Part shown: positions 1-5,364 of the stretch, piece after piece | Position numbering within the stretch: position 1 is the first letter of the stretch | Layout: each line of letters opens with the position of its first letter | Assembly: GCA_964412845.1 (NCBI GenBank) | Contig: CAYPQM010000241.1 | Location: forward strand, 1-7,293 | Reading direction: 5' to 3' | DNA length: 7,293 nt | Source: JAWWPY01 sp964412845 | Lineage (GTDB): Bacteria; Actinomycetota; Actinomycetes; Streptosporangiales; Streptosporangiaceae | The notes under the pieces: model-generated | The model's input: only the letters and a program-made list of their open reading frames with translations | What the model was told of the DNA's origin: nothing | Database searches by the model: none | Made by a program: the position numbers and the translations under genes

Positions 1-525
1 GCCACCCCCGCCGCTGCCGGCCGGCCCGGCCAGCGACAGGTCATCGGCGTGGTAGCTGCCCTGCGCGTACCAGCCATGCAGGTAAATGGTCACGCTCGTG
101 GTGGCGGCCCCGGTGGTGAACGAGGTGGACAACTGGGTCCACGACGGTGCCGCCGGGGTCCAGTTGCTCGTGTCGCTCGTGCCGGTCCCGGTGTCGCCGA
201 GGTAGACGTAGTTCCCCTCCACCCAGCCGGTCAGGGTATAGGCCGTGGACGGCTGCACGCTCACGGACTGCGTGCACTGTGCGTCGTCGGACGCCGACAC
301 CGCCCCGGCCAGCGCATCCGATCCGGAATGGATCGGGCTGGTCAGCACGCTGTCCAGCGGTGAGCACGACCAGCCGGACAGACTCCCGCTCTCGAACCCG
401 GGATTGGCCAGCAGGTTGGCCGGCGCGGCCGCGCCGGCCGCCGCCAGCCCGCCCATCCCGGTCGCCGTCAGCACCACGGCGGCCACAGCGGCCACCGCCG
501 CCGCCCGGGAACGTCGCATATTCAC
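1..525 (-). CDS. Secreted CBM protein, N-terminal part (probable chitinase)
   Basis: Partial: the reading frame runs off the left edge after 175 codons. Residues 1-34 form a signal peptide (Arg-rich NMRRSR, then a long Ala/Val core). Residues about 36-166 form a CenC-like carbohydrate-binding module (CBM4/9/16 class): NLLANPGFESGSLSGW at its start, paired cysteines (WSCS and AQCTQ), NYVYLGDTG, and YLHGWYAQGSYHADDLSL at its end. A Gly/Ser linker (GSGGGG) then begins, so a further domain should follow. From family knowledge this CBM plus Gly linker usually precedes FnIII and GH18 chitinase domains in actinomycetes; that identity is inferred because no catalytic residues are visible. The GTG at 525 is preferred because GGAAGG (533-538) lies 7 nt upstream; an in-frame ATG at 519 is the alternative but sits 13 nt from it. 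It has its own promoter and operator upstream. Confidence 0.85.
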   Translation of the reverse strand, partial: MNMRRSRAAAVAAVAAVVLTATGMGGLAAAGAAAPANLLANPGFESGSLSGWSCSPLDSVLTSPIHSGSDALAGAVSASDDAQCTQSVSVQPSTAYTLTGWVEGNYVYLGDTGTGTSDTSNWTPAAPSWTQLSTSFTTGAATTSVTIYLHGWYAQGSYHADDLSLAGPAGSGGGG

Positions 526-571
526 GCGCCATCCTTCCGGTCACCGGCGCTCCGCTACGCCTGGCCTGCTC

Positions 572-600
572 AGACTATTAGGAAAGTTTCCTAATAGTCT
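572..600. promoter_or_regulatory. Perfect 29-bp palindromic operator
   Basis: Two 14-nt arms (AGACTATTAGGAAA and its exact reverse complement) flank a single central base at 586. The palindrome lies directly downstream of the -10 box of the CBM/chitinase-type gene and covers the predicted transcription start, the classical position for a repressor. A 24/29 identical copy sits in the same place at the GH16 gene (2828-2856). The DNA-binding protein is not encoded in this window. A sugar-responsive regulator is a reasonable guess but I cannot name the family from the site alone. Confidence 0.85.
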
Positions 601-602
601 GT

Positions 603-631
603 AAGCTAACCATTCTTCCGTCATTCGTCAA
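603..631 (-). promoter_or_regulatory. Sigma70-type promoter of the CBM/chitinase-type gene
   Basis: On the minus strand, TTGACG (626-631) and TAGCTT (603-608) are separated by exactly 17 nt, close to the actinobacterial vegetative consensus. The transcription start would fall near 595-597, inside the palindrome at 572-600, leaving a leader of about 70 nt before the GTG at 525. Confidence 0.7.
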
Positions 632-694
632 GGGAATGCGGCGGCAATAAGCGAGCCGATGTCTGGGCGACTGGGACCGCCTTACCGGGCTAGG

Positions 695-1165
695 TCAGCC
701 CGCGCCCCGCACCCGGAAGAACATCGTCGGGTGCCACCACACGCTGGAGCGGTGCCACCCGATCCGGGTGCCCGGCTCTAGCGCCCCGAACGTGTAGCGC
801 GGCGTGACGAAGAACTCCACATGCCCCGTCCCGAAGAACGCCAGGTCGCCCCGGCGGGCCCGGGACTCGCTCTCCCTGACTAGCCGCCATGAAGCGAGAA
901 TCTCGTACGTGGACCGGCCGAAGTGCAGGCCCTCACGTGCGTAGGCGGCCACGATGAGCCCGGAGCAGTCGAAGCAACTGGGCCCGGTACCGCCCCAGCA
1001 GTATGGGTCGCGCACGTGATGGTAGGCCCAGACGTAAGCCGCCATTCGCGGTGCCCGGATGCTCGCGGTGGCGGCCTGGTTGGACGTGGCTATCGGAAGC
1101 GCCACTATGGATGTTGAGATCAAGAGAATGGTGAGCAGACGGTAAAAGCAGCGAGGCGTGCCCAC
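695..1165 (-). CDS. Small secreted NlpC/P60-family peptidase
   Basis: A 156-residue protein, probably exported, of the NlpC/P60 (peptidase C40) superfamily, which cleaves peptide bonds in peptidoglycan stems. Residues 1-30 look like a signal peptide (PRCFYRLL then ILLISTSIVALPIA). The domain fills the rest: PYCWGGTGPSCFDCSGL carries the catalytic Cys (residue 67) and GHVEFFV the general-base His (115). The usual third polar residue, about 12 positions later (MIHA-type motif), reads TFGA here, so it is Gly or is supplied elsewhere. The GTG at 1165 is chosen because GGGAG (1173-1177) lies 7 nt upstream and it gives a clean signal peptide. A GTG at 1210 would add 15 residues but has no visible ribosome site. 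There is no separate cell-wall-binding domain. The gene lies between two polysaccharide hydrolase genes on the same strand, with no operator of the AGGAAAGTTTCCT type of its own. Confidence 0.85.
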   Translation of the reverse strand: MGTPRCFYRLLTILLISTSIVALPIATSNQAATASIRAPRMAAYVWAYHHVRDPYCWGGTGPSCFDCSGLIVAAYAREGLHFGRSTYEILASWRLVRESESRARRGDLAFFGTGHVEFFVTPRYTFGALEPGTRIGWHRSSVWWHPTMFFRVRGAG

Positions 1166-1367
1166 GACGGGGCTCCCAAATCGCAGGGTGCTTTCCGCTG
1201 CGATGGCCACGGGATCACGGTGACCAGCGAAGGTCAGCAGGAAAGCCCGACAAACTCAGCACCCTAACAGCACGGCACGGGTGCGGACGAAAAGTATTAC
1301 AATCTCAGCTCGCTACAGGATTCGCAGAATGCACATGCGGCTCTCGACTGCCCGGGCGCAACAGGCG

Positions 1368-2810
1368 TCAGGGCAGGGTCCATCGCTGGTTGGCGTTACC
1401 CGTGCAGTCCCAGATCTGCAGCTGAGTCCCCGGCGTGGTCGACCAGTTCGTGTCATCGAGGCACTTACCTGATTGCGGGTTGTAGAGAGATCCATTGGAT
1501 TGCGGGATAAAGACCTGCGCGGCCGTATTGTTGCAGTCGTAGAGGTCCACGGTGGTCCCGTCAGCGGTGCCGCCGCCGTTGATGTCCATGCACTTGCCCA
1601 GCGCGTGCAGGGTGCTGCCCGCGGCCACGACCGTCCACTGCTGCGCGGCCGTGCCGTTGCAGGTGTAAACCTGAACCGGATTGAAGTTCGCGGTGCTGGC
1701 GGACCGGTCGTCAACGCACAGGCCGCCGTAGCCGACGATCGGGCCGGAGCCGGGCGGGGGTGGCGGCGGGGTAGCGGACGACGACGTCTGATACGCCGCG
1801 ACGTAGGCCACGGTCATCGCGGCGCCCGAACTGGTCGCGCCGGTGGGGGTGGTGCATCCGCAGACGCCGTTGGGATAGCCGCCGCCCATGGCCAGGTCGA
1901 AGATGATGGAGAAGTTGTGGTCCACCGCGGCCTGCCAGGTCGAGGTGCCAACCTGGCTCTCGCTGACCGTGTAGTACTGGTTCCCGTCGAGATACCAGGT
2001 GATGGACTCATTGGCGGTGTTCGTGCGGTTGACGATCACCGTATAGGTGCGGAAACCGGTCTGGCAGCCGGAGCAGGACTGCAGCCCACTGCCGAGGCCG
2101 TTGGTTTCATTGCACGGGCCGCCGGGGTCGGTGCCGCAGTGGAAGGTCCCGGAGTGCTCGGACAGGGCATTGACGTCCTCCATGATGTCGATCTCGCCGT
2201 TTTCCGGCCACTGGCCCGGCCCGAGCATCCAGAACGCCGGCCAGTAGCCGAGCCCGCCGGCCGGGTTGGGCTGCTCGATGGACGCGGTGACCTCAAGTTC
2301 TCCGCCGGCCGGTGCTCCCACGTTGGCGGTGGTCGTCTGGATGCGGCTGGACGTCCACGAACTGCCGGCGCCGATCGCCTTGAGGACGAGATCGCCGCTC
2401 CCGTCCTGGTAGCCGTTGCTGGTCGAGTTGGTCATGGTCTCGATCTCGCCGGTGCCGAAATTGGCGCCGGGCCCGGTGTCGTACATCCAGCTGGCTGACG
2501 GCGAGGTGCCCGCAGACCCAGTGAAGTCGTCGCTGAACACCGTCGACCAGCCGGACGGCGGCCCTGGCACCGCGGCAGGCACAGCGGCGAGTTGCGCGGC
2601 CCCGGCAGCGGCAGGAACCGGGGCAGGAGCAGAACGGGCGGTCACGGCCCCCGCGCGCGTCGCCGCGACGGCAGCCGCCGCGGCAGGCACAGCGGCGGCA
2701 GGCAACGCGAGGATCGGCACCAGGGCGGCGATCATCGCGGCCAGCCGGCGCCGGCCAGAGCGCGGCCAGGGCGTTCCTGGCCGGACAGCATGCCGCCATA
2801 GTCCGACCAT
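1368..2810 (-). CDS. Secreted GH16 endo-beta-1,3-glucanase with ricin-type lectin (CBM13)
   Basis: A 480-residue exported enzyme predicted to hydrolyse beta-1,3-glucan (laminarin, fungal cell wall). Residues 1-42 form a signal peptide (SGRRRLAAM, then a hydrophobic Ala/Leu/Pro stretch), followed by an unusually long Ala/Pro-rich spacer to about 86. The GH16 domain covers about 88-341, with the signature GEIDIMEDVN: nucleophile Glu206, Asp208 and acid/base Glu211. The E-x-D-x-x-E spacing is the laminarinase type. A proline linker (347-353) leads to a ricin-B/CBM13 trefoil at 358-479 with three repeats (GLCVDD, GKCMDI, GKCLDD). QxW motifs are intact in the first (QQW, 390) and third (QRW, 475), but the second reads QVF (432). 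The ATG at 2810 has GGAGG (2819-2823) 8 nt upstream. It is transcribed from a promoter/operator shared in design with the gene at 525. Exact specificity (beta-1,3 versus mixed-linkage glucan) is not certain. Confidence 0.93.
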   Translation of the reverse strand: MVGLWRHAVRPGTPWPRSGRRRLAAMIAALVPILALPAAAVPAAAAAVAATRAGAVTARSAPAPVPAAAGAAQLAAVPAAVPGPPSGWSTVFSDDFTGSAGTSPSASWMYDTGPGANFGTGEIETMTNSTSNGYQDGSGDLVLKAIGAGSSWTSSRIQTTTANVGAPAGGELEVTASIEQPNPAGGLGYWPAFWMLGPGQWPENGEIDIMEDVNALSEHSGTFHCGTDPGGPCNETNGLGSGLQSCSGCQTGFRTYTVIVNRTNTANESITWYLDGNQYYTVSESQVGTSTWQAAVDHNFSIIFDLAMGGGYPNGVCGCTTPTGATSSGAAMTVAYVAAYQTSSSATPPPPPPGSGPIVGYGGLCVDDRSASTANFNPVQVYTCNGTAAQQWTVVAAGSTLHALGKCMDINGGGTADGTTVDLYDCNNTAAQVFIPQSNGSLYNPQSGKCLDDTNWSTTPGTQLQIWDCTGNANQRWTLP

Positions 2811-2827
2811 TTCGCCAGCCTCCGTTC

Positions 2828-2856
2828 AGACTGTAAGGAAAGTTTCCTATTAGTTA
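2828..2856. promoter_or_regulatory. Operator copy in front of the GH16 glucanase
   Basis: This site matches the perfect palindrome at 572-600 in 24 of 29 positions. The 13-bp core AGGAAAGTTTCCT (2836-2848) is unchanged and perfectly symmetric; the outer arms keep the sequence resemblance but have lost part of the symmetry. It lies between the -10 box and the ribosome site of the glucanase gene and covers the predicted transcription start near 2855. Confidence 0.85.
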
Positions 2857-2861
2857 GCGTG

Positions 2862-2890
2862 AACGTACCCCGGGGCCTCCGCGACGTCAA
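2862..2890 (-). promoter_or_regulatory. Sigma70-type promoter of the GH16 gene
   Basis: On the minus strand, TTGACG (2885-2890) and TACGTT (2862-2867) are separated by 17 nt. The -35 hexamer and the spacing are the same as at 603-631. The operator core begins 13 nt beyond the -10 box (10 nt at the other promoter). The predicted leader is about 45 nt. Confidence 0.7.
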
Positions 2891-3253
2891 TAGCGCGGCC
2901 ATAAGTCACGCCCTGGCCGGGGATGATCTCCCCGCCATGGCAGCGTGCCGTCGGCCTGTGCCACCCGCCATTACGGCGGTCACCTGCGGGCCAGGCCTGC
3001 TGGTACGACATCCGCACCTCGCGGCCATTCAATCGGGTTCCCGCGGCGTTTCATGGCGACGCACCCACGCCAATCTGCGGACCTGCAGGTTGCCGCATAT
3101 CCGGGTCCCGCCGGACGCCCAGGGGCACGCGGGCCCATTGCCCGCGGCCCGCACCGGGCATCCTCCCGGGCCGCGCAGGACGACGCCGGGCGTCGTCTCG
3201 CCGCCCCGTCGCCGAGAATAAATGTGCTGGTCACAGCGTCGAGGCGGGCAGCG
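2891..3253. other. Stretch without a supportable gene
   Basis: Open frames exist on both strands, but none combines a good ribosome site, actinobacterial third-position GC and a recognisable protein. A 53-codon minus-strand frame (3011-2850) has GAGG before its ATG but runs through the glucanase promoter and into its operator, so I do not call it. A short AT-rich spot (GAGAATAAAT, near 3214) lies ahead of the small ORFs that follow and could be part of their promoter, but no paired -35 box is clear. Confidence 0.5.
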
Positions 3254-3364
3254 GTGAACCGCACGCCCGCCGATCTCGTGGAGAAGCACGAGCGGTCCAG
3301 CGTTCTCCGTGACAACCGATTGGCGAGCCTGGGCGTCAGAATCACCAGGGAAGGTGATCTGTGA
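3254..3364 (+). CDS. Possible 36-residue peptide overlapping the next small ORF
   Basis: GTG start with GAGG (3241-3244) 9 nt upstream, encoding NRTPADLVEKHERSS and on to RITREGDL before a TGA at 3362-3364. The stop shares its A with the ATG of the next ORF (TGATG), a usual sign of translational coupling. Third-position GC is close to that of the neighbouring ORF and better than in the same frame further upstream. The peptide is charged and probably helical, with no signal peptide and no recognised family. It may be a chance frame. Confidence 0.22.
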   Translation: MNRTPADLVEKHERSSVLRDNRLASLGVRITREGDL

Positions 3365-3540
3365 TGGCATTGGCACAGCGGCAATCTGACTATGAGCAGC
3401 CTCGTGGGGATTTGTTTCTCACCGAGCGCACTATGTCGGACCTGACCGCCGGCCGCCGTGGCAGGCTCGGCAAGCGCCTGGTGCGGCGCCACGTGAGTCA
3501 CGCGTTCTTCCAGATGCTCAGGACCGCTCTGAAGTCCTAG
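3364..3540 (+). CDS. Hypothetical basic 58-residue protein
   Basis: Not recognised. ATG at 3364, with AAGG (3351-3354) 9 nt upstream; a GTG one codon earlier (3361) is the alternative start. The N-terminal part is polar and acidic (SDYEQPRGDLFLTERTMSD). The C-terminal part is strongly basic and can form an amphipathic helix (GRRGRLGKRLVRRHVSHAFF, then QMLRTALKS). Third-position GC is roughly three quarters overall and higher in the second half, which suits real coding. There are no cysteines, no membrane segment and no signal peptide. A nucleic-acid- or membrane-surface-binding peptide is possible on charge alone; no function is assigned. It is followed by the repeat-bearing non-coding stretch. 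Confidence 0.4.
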   Translation: MALAQRQSDYEQPRGDLFLTERTMSDLTAGRRGRLGKRLVRRHVSHAFFQMLRTALKS

Positions 3541-3885
3541 ACACGGACTGGCGCCGTACCCAGCGCTACTCCGCGGGGATCAGGCCCCGGCCCCCGGTGA
3601 TCAGACACCACTCCCTGGGTGATTCGGCCCCAGGCCCGGGGTGATCAGGCCCCAGTCTCAGGACAGCCGGGGATGAGCCGGGCCGCGCTTCCGTGATGAG
3701 CCGATCAGCAGCCTCCGGCCGTCGCCTGCCCGTAAACGACCTTCCACGGCTTATGGCCGGCAGCGACCTCAGCTTCTGGCCGCAACGACCTCCCGCGCCT
3801 CCCGTGAACCGGATCCGCCGACCATCCGTTACTCCTCGTGTTTAGACAGCCACGCCATGTGCATATCGGCTACAGAGGAGTCACC
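3541..3885. other. Non-coding stretch with degenerate repeats
   Basis: No gene is supported here. It holds the 21-22-nt tandem repeat at 3575-3661 and a weaker repetition of CGACCT at 3737, 3764 and 3786, the first two each followed by a similar TTNTGGCCG stretch. The promoter of the lipoprotein gene must lie here, but I cannot point to a convincing -35/-10 pair. Confidence 0.5.
3575..3661. repeat. Degenerate tandem repeat, four units of 21-22 nt
   Basis: Four consecutive units begin at 3575, 3596, 3618 and 3640, each opening with GG(G/T)GAT. The clearest unit reads GGTGATCAGGCCCCAG. The GATCA/GATTC anchors fall at 3578, 3599, 3621 and 3643, i.e. steps of 21, 22 and 22 nt (two helical turns). 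Weaker GATGAG echoes follow at 3672 and 3695 with longer steps. The units are diverged, so this is an old array or one under loose constraint. Confidence 0.65.
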
Positions 3886-5052
3886 ATGGTGCTGAGTACC
3901 GTCCTGCGCTGCCGTGCCCTGCTCGCCATAGCGACGGTCATGCTCGGGGCAGCGGCATGCTCGTCAACCGCGCATCCCCCCGCCACCCGCTCCCCGTCGG
4001 CGGCCGGGCTGGCCGGCCAGCGTCCCTACCTGCTGCGGTTCCACGCAGTGAGCCAGATCGCCAGCACCGTGCCCGCCAACGGCGACGTCAACCCCTACGG
4101 GGTCACGGTCGTGCCGCAGACGGCGGGCAGCCTGGTCCGGGGTGACATCCTGGTGAGCAACTTCAACAACAAGGCCAACGTGCAGGGGACCGGCACAACC
4201 ATCGTCGAGATCTCCCCGAACGGCTCCATGCGGCCCTTTGCGCGGCTCGGCTGGCTGCCGCCGTCGGCTCGGTGCCCGGGCGGGGTCGGGCTGACTACCG
4301 GGCTGGAGGTGCTGCCGGGCGGCTGGGTGGTCGTCGGCAGCCTGCCCACGACCCGTGGCGGCACATTGCCCGCGGTAAATCCCACCGGTTGCCTCATCCT
4401 GCTCGACAGCCACGGAGCGCCGGCCGAGACCTGGGTGAACCAGGACATCAACGGCCCGTGGGACATGACGATGCGGGCCCAGGCCGGTCATGCGGCGTTG
4501 TTCGTGTCGAACGTGCTCAGCAGGACGGCGAGCGGCAACTCCAGGCCCCCCGCATCGGGGCTGTGCACAGTGGTGCGCATCGATATCTCGCTCGCTCCGG
4601 GCACCCGGCCGCGGCTGACGAGGGTGACTGTCATCGGCAGTGGATTCCCCTGGCGGCAGGACAAGGCAGCGCTCGTCCAGGGTCCGACTGGTCTCGCCCT
4701 GGGGCGTGCCGGGACTCTCTATGTCGCCTCAACGATCAGCAGCAGCATCTCAGCGATCCCGGACGCGATCACCAGGACATCACCGATCAAGCCGGATGCC
4801 GGATTCCTGACCAGCGGCGGAGCGCTCAACGGCCCGCTCGGCCTGGCCATCGCCCCGAACGGTGATCTGATCGCCGTCAACGGCAATGACGGCCGGGCAA
4901 TTGAGATCACCCCCGCCGGGCGCCAGGCGGCGGTCGTCACTCTTGTTCCGCATGGAGCCGGCGACCTCTTCGGCGTGACAACCCCGGCGGACGGACAGGG
5001 CCTGCTGTTCGTCAACGACGGCAGTAACGCGCTCGATCTCTACAGCGCCTGA
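3886..5052 (+). CDS. Lipoprotein with predicted six-bladed NHL-like beta-propeller
   Basis: 388 residues. The ATG at 3886 is chosen because GAGGAG (3875-3880) lies 5 nt upstream and it places a typical lipoprotein signal directly at the N-terminus: RCRALLAIATVMLGAAAC with lipobox Cys25, then a Ser/Pro/Ala-rich tether to about 46. A GTG at 3838 would add 16 residues ahead of the signal peptide and is less likely. The rest shows six spaced repeats of the NHL/SMP-30 kind (strand, Pro/Gly-Asn-Gly turn, strand), near 69-95, 136-155, 190-212, 266-292, 316-345 and 360-386; clear examples are GPTGLALGRAGTLYVAS and GPLGLAIAPNGDLIAVNGND. The protein should sit outside the cell, anchored to the membrane. 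Such propellers bind ligands or proteins and some are lactonases, but no catalytic set can be read here, so function is unknown. It appears to be transcribed alone. Confidence 0.85.
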   Translation: MVLSTVLRCRALLAIATVMLGAAACSSTAHPPATRSPSAAGLAGQRPYLLRFHAVSQIASTVPANGDVNPYGVTVVPQTAGSLVRGDILVSNFNNKANVQGTGTTIVEISPNGSMRPFARLGWLPPSARCPGGVGLTTGLEVLPGGWVVVGSLPTTRGGTLPAVNPTGCLILLDSHGAPAETWVNQDINGPWDMTMRAQAGHAALFVSNVLSRTASGNSRPPASGLCTVVRIDISLAPGTRPRLTRVTVIGSGFPWRQDKAALVQGPTGLALGRAGTLYVASTISSSISAIPDAITRTSPIKPDAGFLTSGGALNGPLGLAIAPNGDLIAVNGNDGRAIEITPAGRQAAVVTLVPHGAGDLFGVTTPADGQGLLFVNDGSNALDLYSA

Positions 5053-5088
5053 GGCGCGGATATGACAAACATTGCGGTGCCGTGCAAA

Positions 5089-5104
5089 GCCTCCCTAAGG
5101 GGGC
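5089..5104 (+). terminator. Possible hairpin terminator after the lipoprotein gene
   Basis: A 6-bp stem (GCCTCC with GGGGGC, one G-U pair) closes a CTAA loop 36 nt after the lipoprotein stop. There is no T-tract on the plus strand, which is common for actinobacterial terminators but leaves the call weak. Confidence 0.25.
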
Positions 5105-5152
5105 CAGAATCGGCATAGGCCACTGCCCGACATGGAACGAGGAGGACGCCTG

Positions 5153-5364
5153 GTGATGGTGACCACCGGCAGACGCCACGAACCCCGGCAGACGCCACGA
5201 AGCCGGGCCGCTGCCCCGAACCCGGGCCGCCGCCCGTCCCGTGCCCCGCTGCCTGCGGGCCCGGGCTGTCCGTCGCGGAGCTACCGGCGGTGGCACGGTC
5301 GGTGGTTGAGCGCGCCCTCGCCCGCCGGTGGCCGGACCTGATGGTCAACCGAGGCGAGCCGTGA
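5153..5364 (+). pseudogene. Small gene upstream of the anti-sigma-like gene, apparently frameshifted
   Basis: A strong ribosome site, GAGGAGG (5139-5145), lies 7 nt before GTG-ATG at 5153/5156, but the frame opened there yields a low-complexity Arg/Pro sequence that ends at 5341. A different frame carries a coherent helical ending: GLSVAELPAVARSVVERALA, then RRWPDLMVNRGEP, stopping at 5362-5364 and overlapping the GTG of the next gene as GTGA. That frame has an in-frame stop at 5116-5118 and no ATG, GTG or TTG before the coherent part. The simplest reading is one small gene, translationally coupled to the next, broken by an indel or a sequencing error between about 5160 and 5260. The shift region contains the 19-nt-period repeat. 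The product family is not recognised. Programmed frameshifting is a less likely alternative. Confidence 0.45.
5166..5201. repeat. Two perfect 17-nt direct repeats, 19-nt period
   Basis: CCGGCAGACGCCACGAA occurs at 5166-5182 and again at 5185-5201, separated by CC. The period of 19 is not a multiple of three, so gain or loss of one unit changes the downstream frame. One additional unit would join the GTG/ATG at 5153/5156 to the coherent frame ending at 5364. Confidence 0.85.

Noticed and set aside
41..544. Minus-strand open frame of 167 codons over the CBM gene
   Set aside because: It is a different frame of the same strand with low-complexity Gly/Arg sequence; the frame starting at 525 gives a proper signal peptide and CBM.
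1473..2498. Long plus-strand open frame of 341 codons opposite the GH16 gene
   Set aside because: Antisense shadow of a GC-rich gene; composition is Gly/Val/Arg repetitive, no domain, and the opposite strand is a clear GH16 enzyme.
2850..3011. Minus-strand 53-codon frame (MSYQQAWPAGDRR start) with GAGG before the ATG
   Set aside because: It overlaps the glucanase promoter completely and ends inside the operator, and the protein is unrecognised; codon phase alone is not enough to call it.
2945..3364. Plus-strand 139-codon frame ending at 3364
   Set aside because: Third-position GC is poor until about 3250 and the N-terminal sequence is unrecognisable; only the last 36 codons are kept as a weak candidate.
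2980..3501. Minus-strand 173-codon frame opposite the small ORFs
   Set aside because: No ribosome site, no domain, mixed composition; the plus-strand 58-codon frame has the better codon phase and start.
3964..4491. Minus-strand frame opposite the lipoprotein gene
   Set aside because: Antisense shadow; the plus strand has a clear lipobox and regular propeller repeats.
5045..5057. Small perfect hairpin GCGCC-TGA-GGCGC over the lipoprotein stop codon
   Set aside because: A 5-bp stem with a 3-nt loop is common by chance at this GC content and has no T-tract.
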